Below, in pieces: positions 8,751 to 16,759 of a stretch of DNA of 64,000 bases. Numbering within the stretch: the stretch's first letter is position 1; every line of letters begins with the position of its first letter. The translations under genes were made by a program, and so were the position numbers. The DNA comes from Enterobacter chuandaensis (GTDB lineage: Bacteria; Pseudomonadota; Gammaproteobacteria; Enterobacterales; Enterobacteriaceae): the NCBI RefSeq assembly GCF_003594915.1, contig NZ_QZCS01000001.1, forward strand, positions 1 through 64,000, written 5' to 3'. A model generated the notes under the pieces. It ran no database searches. It was given only the letters and a program-made list of their open reading frames with translations, and was not told the origin of the DNA.

Positions 8751-9926
8751 TCAGTTGAGGGCGCTGGTGGCGGTCATAGCAACGGTTTTGGCGTTAACCG
8801 GCATACCCGGCATAAACACTTTTTGTAAACCATCGATAATGACTTTATCGCCTGGCTTCAGACCCTGCTGCACGATGCGTAAACCGTTGGCCAGCCGCCC
8901 GGGCGTGATGTCACGGCGCTGCGCTTTCCCTTCTTTATCCACGATATAAACGTATTTACGATCCTGATCGGTCAGCACCGCTTTGTCGTCGATAAGCGTG
9001 GCGTTGAACTCCGCGCTGCCCGGCAGACGGACGCGGGCAAAGAGCCCCGGCGTGAACTGACGCTGCGCGTTATCCAGCAGCGCGCGCATACGGATGGTAC
9101 CGGTGCTCGGCGTCAGCTGGTTATCCAGGAAATCTACCTTGCCCTGATGGGGATAACCCTCCTCGCCCGTAAGGCCAATCTCAACCGGAAGCGCCGTATG
9201 GTGGCTGGACGCCCCCTGCCCGCTGCGGGCCAGATTTTGGTAGTGAAGGTAGGTTGACTCATCCACGTCGAAATAGACGTAAACCGTCTTCTGCGAAACC
9301 AGCGTGGTGAGCACGCTGGCGGTGTCGCCCGCAGTCACCAGGTTCCCGCTGGTGATCAGCGCCCGGCTGGCGCGGCCGTCGATAGGCGCGGTCACTTTGG
9401 TGAAGTCCAGGTTGAGCTGAGCGGCGTCCACCGCCGCCTGCGCGGCGCGAATGTCGGCCTGCGCCTGAACGGCAGCCGAACGACGCTGCTCCCACTCTTC
9501 CCGTGAGACCAGATGAGTATTAATCAGCTTATCGGTACGGTTAGCCTCACTTTGCGCCAGGCTCGCCTGCGTTTTGGCTCTTGCCAGGTTCGCCTGCGCC
9601 TGTTCCAGCGCCGCGCGATAGGTTCGGTCATCTATCGTGAACAGCACCTCGCCCTTTTTCACTTCCTGGCCGTCGGTGTAATTCACTTTATCGATGTACC
9701 CGGAGACGCGCGGGCGCAGCTGAACGCTTTCTACCGCTTCAATCCGACCGTTAAAACTATCCCACTGGCTAATGGATTTTACCACCACGTCAGCGGCACT
9801 GACGGCAGGCGCAGGCGGCGCGGCATTTTGCGCGACGCTGTCGTCACACCCGGCGAGCACCAGGGAGAGTAACACCGCCCCCAGCGCGCTCAGATGATAG
9901 TTACCCCAGGTTTTTTGCAGGCTCAT
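8751..9926 (-). CDS. oqxA: OqxA, periplasmic adaptor (membrane fusion) subunit
   Basis: A 391-residue membrane-fusion lipoprotein joining OqxB to the outer-membrane channel. I chose the ATG at 9926 (MSLQKTWGN…), the usual OqxA start; an in-frame extension to 10016 gives an unlikely N-terminus. The lipobox LAGC has C27. Then come the lipoyl/barrel-sandwich halves (RVSGYIDKV and the IDGRASRALI region), an alpha hairpin rich in alanine and glutamine (about 100-165), and the beta-barrel and membrane-proximal domains. It is the first gene of the oqxAB operon and divergent from rarA. CCGGAA precedes the start. Confidence 0.96.
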   Translation of the reverse strand: MSLQKTWGNYHLSALGAVLLSLVLAGCDDSVAQNAAPPAPAVSAADVVVKSISQWDSFNGRIEAVESVQLRPRVSGYIDKVNYTDGQEVKKGEVLFTIDDRTYRAALEQAQANLARAKTQASLAQSEANRTDKLINTHLVSREEWEQRRSAAVQAQADIRAAQAAVDAAQLNLDFTKVTAPIDGRASRALITSGNLVTAGDTASVLTTLVSQKTVYVYFDVDESTYLHYQNLARSGQGASSHHTALPVEIGLTGEEGYPHQGKVDFLDNQLTPSTGTIRMRALLDNAQRQFTPGLFARVRLPGSAEFNATLIDDKAVLTDQDRKYVYIVDKEGKAQRRDITPGRLANGLRIVQQGLKPGDKVIIDGLQKVFMPGMPVNAKTVAMTATSALN

Positions 9927-10092
9927 TATTTTTATTCCGGTAATTGTAGCCGCCGGGCAAGACGCTGCGGGAGACGCCGCGCCACTTCCTTTGTCCGGTA
10001 GCTGGCTTAAGGCCATTTGTGTCGTTCATCGCCACAAAACTGTAACAGTTGCGAATACACTATCGCGGCGATTGTAGGAAGGCGCTTAACTA

Positions 10093-10115
10093 AGTGCAAG
10101 AATAATTGTTGCACT
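10093..10115. promoter_or_regulatory. Inverted repeat 1, candidate oqxAB operator
   Basis: AGTGCAA (10093-10099), a 9-base spacer, then TTGCACT (10109-10115): a perfect 7-base dyad. It has the same TGCAA-N9-TTGCA core as the repeat at 10169-10187. A dyad between a drug pump operon and its activator gene is a likely regulator site; OqxR is the first candidate, by inference. Confidence 0.6.
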
Positions 10116-10168
10116 TTATGTGCTATTTGAGTCGATGTTAAAAGACCCGTTTCAGGCAGGGATTTAAA

Positions 10169-10187
10169 TGCAACAATAAAACTTGCA
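10169..10187. promoter_or_regulatory. Inverted repeat 2, candidate oqxAB/rarA operator
   Basis: TGCAA (10169-10173), a 9-base spacer, and TTGCA (10183-10187). It sits exactly 74 bases from the matching repeat at 10095, close to seven helical turns, so two bound dimers would face the same side of the DNA. Confidence 0.55.
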
Positions 10188-10261
10188 ATTAACTCAAAAA
10201 CGCGCCACCTTTTAATGCAACAGACAAAGATACTTTTACTATGCTGAGTGGGAGTAATCAG

Positions 10262-10612
10262 ATGAACACTGGCGCATTTATGCATGATCTACTCGACTGG
10301 ATCGACAACAACCTGGATAGCCGTCTGGACATTGAGTCCGTCGCCAGGCGCTCCGGCTATTCAAAATGGCACCTCCAGCGTCTGTTCAAGGAACATACGG
10401 GCTATCCCCTCGCCGGGTATATTCGCGCGCAGAAGCTGCAAAAATCGATGGAGCGCTTAACCCACAGTGACGAGCCGATTCTGAACGTGGCGATCGCGCT
10501 GGGCTTTGACTCCCAGCAGTCCTTCAACCGCAGCTTTAAGCGTCAATATGGTCAGGCGCCCGGGGCATGGCGGCGGAGCATGGGTGGCCCGGAAACGCAG
10601 CAGCTACGCTAA
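10262..10612 (+). CDS. rarA: RarA, AraC-family activator of multidrug resistance
   Basis: A 116-residue single-domain AraC regulator of the MarA/SoxS/RamA/RarA group, acting as a monomer with two helix-turn-helix motifs (DIESVARRSGYSKWHLQRLF and ILNVAIALGFDSQQSFNRSF). RarA is known to raise expression of oqxAB and acrAB. I chose the ATG at 10262 because GGGAG lies 7 bases before it; the in-frame ATG at 10241 lacks a ribosome-binding site. It is divergent from oqxA, the same layout as in Klebsiella. yebG follows 73 bases later with its own promoter. Confidence 0.9.
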   Translation: MNTGAFMHDLLDWIDNNLDSRLDIESVARRSGYSKWHLQRLFKEHTGYPLAGYIRAQKLQKSMERLTHSDEPILNVAIALGFDSQQSFNRSFKRQYGQAPGAWRRSMGGPETQQLR

Positions 10613-10651
10613 TAATACATATTTTGCTGCAACGTCGATCTGTTGCTGCTA

Positions 10652-10671
10652 TACTGTATATAAATACAGTA
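10652..10671. promoter_or_regulatory. LexA (SOS) box of yebG
   Basis: TACTGTATATAAATACAGTA fits the LexA consensus TACTGT-N8-ACAGTA exactly and lies 14 bases before the yebG start, so LexA should block transcription until DNA damage. The same 22 bases occur upstream of umuD at 45681-45702. Confidence 0.95.
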
Positions 10672-10685
10672 TAGCGAGGTGCACG

Positions 10686-11003
10686 ATGGCTGTTGAAACA
10701 AAATTTGTTGTCGTAAGAAAAGGTGTAGAGAAAATGACTTTTGCCAGCAAGAAAGAGGCCGACGCTCACGACAAACTGCTCGATATGGCAGACGCGTTCA
10801 CTGACTGGCTGCTGCAAAGCGGCATGCAGATGGATGAAACGCAGGCTGAAAATCTTGGCATGTATCTCGCCGAGCAGAAAGAGACCGTGCAGCATATTCT
10901 GCGTACCAGCAAGCTTCCCGACCTCAACGCTCAAGCTGCAGCGGATAAAACAGAATCCGACGCGGCTGACACGAAAAAAATCAGGGCTATGAAAGCGGCC
11001 TGA
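10686..11003 (+). CDS. yebG: YebG, SOS-induced DNA damage protein
   Basis: A 105-residue soluble protein matching YebG, a LexA-controlled protein of unknown biochemical role. It opens with the family signature MAVETKFVVVRKGVEKMTFASKKEAD and has a charged, alanine-rich C-terminal tail a little longer than the 96-residue E. coli protein. An in-frame reading from 10506 is rejected because it runs through the LexA box and rarA. GAGGTGCACG precedes the ATG. A strong terminator follows. Confidence 0.93.
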   Translation: MAVETKFVVVRKGVEKMTFASKKEADAHDKLLDMADAFTDWLLQSGMQMDETQAENLGMYLAEQKETVQHILRTSKLPDLNAQAAADKTESDAADTKKIRAMKAA

Positions 11004-11033
11004 TTGTCAGCCCAGCTTAACATCGTTCCTGTC

Positions 11034-11067
11034 GCCGCAAGCAGAAAGCTGCTTGCGGCTTTTTTTG
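11034..11067 (+). terminator. yebG terminator
   Basis: GCCGCAAGCAG, a short loop, CTGCTTGCGGC, then a run of eight T: a classical intrinsic terminator 30 bases after the yebG stop. Confidence 0.94.
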
Positions 11068-11111
11068 ATGTTCTTGCTCTGTAAGCGTTCTCCAGCAACG
11101 AGAGAGCTGCA

Positions 11112-12071
11112 TTAATGCAGGCATGGTAAGATCTTTAATTCTTTATTGTTATTTGCGTACCAGTATGTTCCCTCAAGGAAATTGGACGCCGTTAATATTT
11201 CTTCGTTATTGAAATCTACAAGCACTTTATCCTAGTTTGGTCCCAGATAAATTACACTCGCTTCGCCATCTTTTAAATTTGAGCACGCGTTTTTTTTGTT
11301 AAAATCTAGTTGATGAGCTAATAAATATACTTTTCTGTTTAATACTTCATCATTGAAATTACTACTCACCCACCCCAGGGCAAAGTAACTAAACATGCAT
11401 GTAAAGAATATATAAAGGAGTGCCCCAAAAGAAAATTCCACCTCATTTTTTCCGTCCCATTTTGACTTAAAGTAAGCCAGTATATTTATAACACAAACAA
11501 TGCCAGCAATAGCGAGAAGATAAACGAGAAAAGAAATTTTTTTGAAGAAAAGATAAGCAACAAGAAAGCTTCTTGTAAAAGGAAAAAATGAGGGATCGAT
11601 ATTAAACACTTCATTTATTATAGCAGAAGCCTCTGAGGTACAATAGACAATCAATCCGGTAAACGATAAAGAAAGTATAATTTTCGCCGTATTAAATTTC
11701 CAAATCTCTTTGAATACCAGCGTTTTTTCAATATTAATCCCTATCCATACCGTTGATAACATTATTGATATAATGTATGCGGGCAACTTCAACTCCTCTA
11801 TAAAATCAGAATCACTTCGATTACCCGTAGAGAATAAAAATATCATTATCGCCACAAAAGCTAATATGTTAAGTGCTATAGATGAACTCCATTCCTTATT
11901 GAATTTATCATCATCGTTTTCTCTTTTAAGGAGTAAGACGGTATCTCGTATATCTTTTATTACCTGCTTGGTAGATTTCTCTTTCGTATACAGGTACCTT
12001 GCGTTCTCACTCGCATCAAACTCTGCTGCCAGTTTGTCGATGGGATCCGCATGAACTTTTTCATTAATCAT
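11112..12071 (-). pseudogene. Membrane protein gene interrupted by an in-frame amber codon
   Basis: From ATG 12071 the frame codes 279 residues and stops at TAG (11232-11234). Without that codon it would continue another 39 residues to TAA at 11112-11114. The protein has a charged N-terminal region (about 1-60), four or five hydrophobic segments (around 64-82, 97-115, 129-150, 165-200, 218-240) and a soluble tail. The tail reads …GEASVIYLGPN, stop, DKVLVDFNNEEILTASNF…, which looks like one continuous domain split by a CAG-to-TAG or similar change. The gene is much richer in A+T than its neighbours, which suggests acquisition by transfer. I do not recognise the family. The 279-residue form could still be made; no toxin, immunity or phage neighbour is present. 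Confidence 0.72.
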
Positions 12072-12183
12072 TATGAAGTACTCTATTTAGTTAAGCGTAA
12101 AAAGCCACATCATGCTCTCCATTCACCAGAGAATAGAGAATTTTGCCAATGTTCATTTCATTTATCGTAGAGAATACCCCCAT

Positions 12184-13071
12184 CTAAATTTTCAACGTAT
12201 CAATCACCGCCCTCAGAGCTGGCGACACGTTACGGTGCGGATAATAGAGGTACAGCCCGTCCATGCGCAGGCTATAGCGCTGCAACACCCGAATAAGCGT
12301 GCCGCGCTCCAGATCGTCAGCCACCAGTTCCACCGGAACATAGGCCAGACCGAGCCCCAGACGAGCCGCTTCAGCTTCCATATAGCTGTCCGACAGCGCC
12401 CATTGCCCTACCGGGGAGTGAGTTATTTTCTTGCCGTCCTGTACGAGCTCCCACTGATATAAATTGCCATCGGCAAACTGGTAGGCAATGCAGGGATGAG
12501 CATTTAGTTCTGCCGGTATTTGCGGAAAACCGTAGCGCCGAAAATGTTCCGGCGTGCCCACCACAGCCATTTCCATATCCTGCGTGATGCGCACCGCGAT
12601 CATACCCTGTCCCACCTCCGGGCCCAATCGGACACCCGCATCGAAACGTTCGGCGATAATGTCTACGAAGCGGCTTTCATTCATCAGTTCCAGCCTGATG
12701 TCGGGGTAACGCTGTTTAAAAATGGCGAGCTTTGGCAGGAGACATTTGTCGATAGCGTGCTGGCTGGCATTAATACGCACCGTGCCGGACGGCGTCTGGC
12801 GGTAATGGGCCAGGGTCGCCAGGCCTGAATCCAGCGTATCGAAGGCGGGCTCGGCGGTTTTATAAAGCTGCTCCCCGGCGTGGGTCAGCGACAGCTTACG
12901 GGTAGTGCGAACCAGAAGCTGAACGCCCAACCGCTCTTCCAGTTCGCGTACCGAACGGCTGATCCCGGATTGCGCCAGCCCAAGTCTTTGCGCAGCCGCC
13001 GTGAAGCTCCCCTCTCTTACAACCTGCATAAACAGGTACAGCTCATTATAGTTTTCCCGCTTTGCCATCAT
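12184..13071 (-). CDS. LysR-type transcriptional regulator
   Basis: A LysR regulator of about 295 residues. An N-terminal winged helix-turn-helix (FTAAAQRLGLAQSGISRSVRELEERLG) is followed by a LysR substrate-binding domain. The start is uncertain: TTG at 13077, ATG at 13071 or ATG at 13068 are all in frame; I give the first ATG. It is divergent from the secreted alpha/beta hydrolase gene at 13184, with 112 bases between them holding a 15-base palindrome, so it probably controls that gene and perhaps the MFS exporter beyond. The effector is unknown. Confidence 0.88.
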   Translation of the reverse strand: MMAKRENYNELYLFMQVVREGSFTAAAQRLGLAQSGISRSVRELEERLGVQLLVRTTRKLSLTHAGEQLYKTAEPAFDTLDSGLATLAHYRQTPSGTVRINASQHAIDKCLLPKLAIFKQRYPDIRLELMNESRFVDIIAERFDAGVRLGPEVGQGMIAVRITQDMEMAVVGTPEHFRRYGFPQIPAELNAHPCIAYQFADGNLYQWELVQDGKKITHSPVGQWALSDSYMEAEAARLGLGLAYVPVELVADDLERGTLIRVLQRYSLRMDGLYLYYPHRNVSPALRAVIDTLKI

Positions 13072-13100
13072 GCCCAACCAATCTATAACAATATGGTATT

Positions 13101-13115
13101 AATTCTAGCAGAATT
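13101..13115. promoter_or_regulatory. Palindrome in the LysR-hydrolase intergenic region
   Basis: AATTCT-AGC-AGAATT is a perfect 6-3-6 inverted repeat between the divergent genes. A TATAAT at 13146-13151 is a likely -10 box for the hydrolase gene. The palindrome is a candidate LysR-type regulator site, but it does not show the classical T-N11-A form. Confidence 0.45.
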
Positions 13116-13183
13116 TGACCTCTAATCAGCACTATTTCTGCTAATTATAATGCCTGTACCACAACAACACAGGGCCCCTTTTC

Positions 13184-14311
13184 ATGAAAACAATCACCCA
13201 AAAATTGTCTTTAGCGATGCTGCTATGCGCATCATTAAGTGGAGTGACCTCAATGAGTTATGCAGAAACCACCAACCCAAACGCGCCTGTTTCAATGGTG
13301 ACAACATGGGACAAAACCTTCGCCGAAAGTAATAAGGTCGACCACCGCAAAGTATCCTTCCAGAACCGTTACGGTATCACCCTGGTGGGCGATCTTTATC
13401 TTCCTAAAAACCGTGGTGACCGTAAGCTGGCGGCGATTGCGGTCAGCGGGCCGTTTGGCGCGGTCAAAGAGCAGTCCAGCGGACTCTATGCGCAGACACT
13501 GGCGGAAAAAGGGTTTGTTACCCTGGCGTTCGATCCATCCTATACGGGCGAAAGTGGCGGCGAGCCGCGTAACGTCGCCTCGCCGGACATCAACACCGAA
13601 GACTTTAGCGCGGCAGTGGATTTCCTGGGACTGCAGAGTGAAGTCGACCGTAACCGCATCGGTATTCTCGGCATCTGCGGCTGGGGCGGCATGGCACTGA
13701 ATGCAGCATCCATGGATACGCGCGTAAAAGCGGTCGCCACCAGCGTAATGTATGATATGAGCCGGGCGATGGGTCACGGCGTGGGCGACGGTAAAGATCG
13801 CTATTCAACAGCTGACCGCCGTGCCGTTCTGCAGTATTTGAACGAACAGCGCTGGAAAGATGCAGAGAACGGTACCTTCGCGCATGGCGGCCATGACATT
13901 TATGTCGATGATAACGGCAAGGTAACGGCGGCTGAACGTATTCTGCCGGAGACCTTGCCCGCGGATCCGCATCCGGTTCTGAAAGAGTTCTACGACTACT
14001 ACCGCATGCCACGCGGCTTCCATGTCCGCTCCGTTAACTCCACTGGTGCATGGACAGCGACCATGCCGCTATCGTTTATGAACATGCCACTGCTGAGCTA
14101 TGCCGGGGAAATTACTATCCCAACGCTTATTGTAACCGGTGAGAAAGCGCACTCCCGCTATTTTGCTGAAGATGCGTTTAAAGCAGTCGGCAGCAAGCAT
14201 AAAGAGCTGGTGATTGTTCCAGGCGCAAATCATGTCGATCTTTACGACAACGTTGCCGGGAAGATCCCTTTTGCACAGTTTGAGCAGTTCTTTAAAACCA
14301 GCCTGAAATAA
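13184..14311 (+). CDS. Exported alpha/beta hydrolase
   Basis: A 375-residue alpha/beta-hydrolase-fold protein with an N-terminal signal peptide (about 1-27, ending SYA), so it should act in the periplasm. The nucleophile elbow reads GICGWGG with C165 where serine is usual, similar to dienelactone-hydrolase-like and YcjY-type proteins. H350 in PGANHVDLY is the likely catalytic histidine. The region DPSYTGESGGEPR after strand 4 is typical of this group. The substrate is not known. It is divergent from a LysR gene and followed in the same direction by an MFS exporter, suggesting a detoxification or catabolic unit. The Shine-Dalgarno sequence is weak. Confidence 0.82.
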   Translation: MKTITQKLSLAMLLCASLSGVTSMSYAETTNPNAPVSMVTTWDKTFAESNKVDHRKVSFQNRYGITLVGDLYLPKNRGDRKLAAIAVSGPFGAVKEQSSGLYAQTLAEKGFVTLAFDPSYTGESGGEPRNVASPDINTEDFSAAVDFLGLQSEVDRNRIGILGICGWGGMALNAASMDTRVKAVATSVMYDMSRAMGHGVGDGKDRYSTADRRAVLQYLNEQRWKDAENGTFAHGGHDIYVDDNGKVTAAERILPETLPADPHPVLKEFYDYYRMPRGFHVRSVNSTGAWTATMPLSFMNMPLLSYAGEITIPTLIVTGEKAHSRYFAEDAFKAVGSKHKELVIVPGANHVDLYDNVAGKIPFAQFEQFFKTSLK

Positions 14312-14319
14312 ACTCCTCT

Positions 14320-14342
14320 GCCGCCCGTTTTCACCGGGCGGC
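14320..14342 (+). terminator. Hairpin between hydrolase and MFS genes
   Basis: GCCGCCCG, loop TTTTCA-C, CGGGCGGC: a strong stem but followed by TCTTCG rather than a T run. It may reduce read-through or protect the upstream mRNA end. Confidence 0.5.
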
Positions 14343-14360
14343 TCTTCGCGAAATCTGACT

Positions 14361-15545
14361 ATGTCCATATTAAACCACACCACCTCGCAAAATGAGGAAC
14401 ACGCGCACTGGGGCGGCATTTTTGCCATGACACTCTGCGTATTCGTTCTGATTGCCTCGGAATTTATGCCCGTAAGTCTGCTCACCCCGCTTGCCAGAGA
14501 TTTAAGCGTTACGGAGGGGCTTGCCGGCCAGGGGATTGCCATATCTGGCGCGCTGGCGGTCCTGACCAGCCTCTCCCTTGCACAGCTTGCCGGGAATATA
14601 AATCGTAAATACCTTCTGCTGGGAATGACCCTACTGATGGCGCTCTCGGGGATCATTATTGGTTTCGCCCCGAACTTTCTGATGTATATGCTCGGTCGTG
14701 CCCTGATCGGCATTGCTATCGGCGGGTTCTGGTCCCTGTCTGCCGCAACGGCCATTCGCCTTGTGCCGCAACATCAGGTCGCTCGCGCGCTTGCCATTTT
14801 CAATGGCGGTAACGCGCTGGCAACGGTGGTGGCCGCCCCTCTTGGCAGCTACCTGGGTGCCACCCTTGGCTGGCGCGGCGCCTTTTTTTGTCTGGTGCCC
14901 CTGGCGATAGCGGCTTTCTTCTGGCAGTGGTTTAGCCTGCCGGATATGAAAGGAAATAAAAACGGTGCATCGCGGGGAAGCGTCTTTCGGCTATTCCGCC
15001 GCCCTGCGGTTTCCGTCGGTCTGGCGGCCTGCGGCCTGTTCTTTATGGGACAGTTTGCGCTGTTTACCTATGTGCGTCCGTTTCTTGAGACCGTCACGCA
15101 GGTTAGCGGCTCCGGGTTATCGATGATTTTGCTCGCCATCGGGATTGCCGGTTTCGTTGGCACCCTGCTCGTCGCCCTGGTTCTTAACGCGGCGTTTTAC
15201 CTGACGTTAATGGCGATCCCCCTGTTGATGGCCGCGATTGCAGGCGCGTTGCTTCTGACCGGACACAGCATCTGGATCGTTCCCCTGCTCTTAGGCTTCT
15301 GGGGACTGCTGGCGACGGCGGCGCCCACGGGATGGTGGACATGGATCGCGCGAACGCTGCCTGAAGATGCCGAAGCTGGTGGCGGGTTGATGGTCGCGGT
15401 GATCCAGCTCGCCATTGCGCTCGGTTCAACGATGGGCGGTGTGGCGTTCGATCATCTCGGCTGGCAGAGCACGTTTGCCCTAAGTGGAATATTGCTCCTC
15501 AGTGCAGCTGTGCTGACGTTTATGCTTTCACGTCTCCACCGATAG
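14361..15545 (+). CDS. MFS exporter, NepI-like (DHA1 family)
   Basis: A 394-residue major-facilitator transporter with twelve predicted membrane helices. It aligns along its length, as I recall it, with E. coli NepI, the purine-ribonucleoside exporter: EFMPVSLLTPLARDL near the start, the motif GRALIGIAIGGFWSLSAA, and PTGWWTWIARTLPEDAEAGGGLMVAVIQLA near the end. Whether it exports nucleosides here is inference. It lies 49 bases after the hydrolase gene, beyond a hairpin, and has a poor ribosome-binding site, so expression may be weak or coupled to the upstream gene. Confidence 0.8.
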   Translation: MSILNHTTSQNEEHAHWGGIFAMTLCVFVLIASEFMPVSLLTPLARDLSVTEGLAGQGIAISGALAVLTSLSLAQLAGNINRKYLLLGMTLLMALSGIIIGFAPNFLMYMLGRALIGIAIGGFWSLSAATAIRLVPQHQVARALAIFNGGNALATVVAAPLGSYLGATLGWRGAFFCLVPLAIAAFFWQWFSLPDMKGNKNGASRGSVFRLFRRPAVSVGLAACGLFFMGQFALFTYVRPFLETVTQVSGSGLSMILLAIGIAGFVGTLLVALVLNAAFYLTLMAIPLLMAAIAGALLLTGHSIWIVPLLLGFWGLLATAAPTGWWTWIARTLPEDAEAGGGLMVAVIQLAIALGSTMGGVAFDHLGWQSTFALSGILLLSAAVLTFMLSRLHR

Positions 15546-15742
15546 CGCGGCGGGGTTAAAGGGAACGGAAATAACGGCAAGGTTTTCATTATTCACATCC
15601 GCATCTTGAGCAAGGATATTTTATTTAATTACTAAACCCTTAAACGCGTCAGAGGGAATAATAATTAAGCCATATCCTGGACAGCCCGTTGCACCGCTTT
15701 GCTAGCCTGACTATTCAGGCAAAGCTCAACCCGGAGGTATTC

Positions 15743-16486
15743 TTGCTGATTAGACTCAAGAAAGAACGAACGCACCAGGAGGATCGCCAGCTTGCTCTCT
15801 GGCTGGCGACCTCGGCAGGTTTGCTGAATGCCATCGCTCTCGGGGCGTTTGGTTTTTTTCCCTCACATATGACCGGTAACACCTCACAATTATCCAGCGA
15901 AGTCTCCTCCACCGACCTGAGCGATATTATTTTCTTCGGCTCAATTATTCTCTCCTTTGTCGCAGGCGCTATTCTTGCCCGCATGATTGTAATATGGGGC
16001 ATTATCCATAACGTCAGGCTGGTTTTTTGCCAGATCCTGTTTGTCGAGGGGATATTGTTGACCGGCGTCTCGTTTTACGAAATGTATTTTCATGCCCTCA
16101 CCAGCAACCGCGAAATTATTCTTTTTCTCTGCGGTCTGATGGGCATTCACAACTCCACCTCCACGCAGCTTTCCGGCGGACGGGTGAGATCGACGCACAT
16201 AACCGGCACGCTGACGGACGCGGGGATATCCCTGGCCTCCGTACTGGTGGCGATGCTGCGCAGGGATTACTCCAAAGATACGGCGGCGCAAAAAAGTCAG
16301 CTGAAAACCCATTTAACCACCCTGTTCTCGTTTATGACGGGCGGTATCGCGGGACTGCTGCTGTTCAGGTGGGTTGGGTTTAACGCCATGCTGGCGCTCG
16401 GGTTGATGCTTGCCGTAGTCGCGACGGCGTCCATAATAAACATCTCAGTGCGTGTACGCCGCGTTCGTCCTCTGCTAAACAGATAA
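15743..16486 (+). CDS. DUF1275 (YoaK-type) membrane protein
   Basis: A 247-residue protein of the DUF1275/YoaK family, with about six membrane helices and the family wording GLLNAIALGAFGFFPSHMTGNTSQLS near the N-terminus and GIHNSTSTQLSGGRVRSTHITGTLTDAG in the middle. The start is a TTG at 15743, preceded by GGAGG at 15733-15737 with ideal spacing. The longer TTG start at 15689 has no such site. The biochemical role of the family is unknown. It stands alone, 197 bases beyond the MFS gene. Confidence 0.82.
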   Translation: MLIRLKKERTHQEDRQLALWLATSAGLLNAIALGAFGFFPSHMTGNTSQLSSEVSSTDLSDIIFFGSIILSFVAGAILARMIVIWGIIHNVRLVFCQILFVEGILLTGVSFYEMYFHALTSNREIILFLCGLMGIHNSTSTQLSGGRVRSTHITGTLTDAGISLASVLVAMLRRDYSKDTAAQKSQLKTHLTTLFSFMTGGIAGLLLFRWVGFNAMLALGLMLAVVATASIINISVRVRRVRPLLNR

Positions 16487-16575
16487 TGATTGCTTGTGGG
16501 TGTGACGAGATATTAATAAACGTGACACCGTCACTTTATGAAACATACTTTAGGACTATTCTGCCTGTCCCATAA

Positions 16576-16600
16576 TCAGGCCTTACGCCATAAGGCCTGA
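16576..16600. repeat. Perfect 10-bp-stem hairpin downstream of the DUF1275 gene
   Basis: TCAGGCCTTA, loop CGCCA, TAAGGCCTGA. No T run follows on either strand. It lies about 90 bases after the DUF1275 stop and 160 before osmY. It could be a mRNA 3'-end stabiliser or a weak terminator. Confidence 0.6.
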
Positions 16601-16712
16601 CCTTAGGTTGTCACTAGTTTCATGGGGTTACTGATTTTCCCCCTTCGCTGGAACCCTTCCCAAACGCTTGCTATAGGTGAGATACCCCTGCCGAAACATG
16701 GCATAACAACAG

Positions 16713-16733
16713 GCAACCGATGGTTGCTATAAC
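16713..16733 (+). promoter_or_regulatory. Extended -10 promoter with overlapping palindrome, osmYXWV operon
   Basis: GCAACC-GAT-GGTTGC (16713-16727) is a perfect 6-3-6 dyad that runs into TG-N-TATAAC (16725-16733). The extended -10 without an obvious -35 resembles a sigma-S-type promoter, which would suit an osmotic-stress operon. Transcription would start near 16740, about 20 bases before the osmY start. The dyad may be an operator. This is inference from sequence. Confidence 0.5.
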
Positions 16734-16759
16734 GCATGCGCACAGGGAGACACACCGCA

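Larger units (their letters stand above)
9927..10261. promoter_or_regulatory. oqxA-rarA divergent control region
   Basis: 335 bases between divergent oqxA and rarA. It holds two inverted repeats of the same form, TGCAA-N9-TTGCA, at 10095-10113 and 10169-10187. It should also hold the promoters of both genes, but I cannot assign -35/-10 boxes with confidence. The oqxA-proximal part (9927-10016) is a readable but unlikely N-terminal extension of oqxA. Confidence 0.75.

Noticed and set aside
10506-10685. Longer start for YebG.
   Set aside because: The extension runs through the end of rarA and the LexA box.
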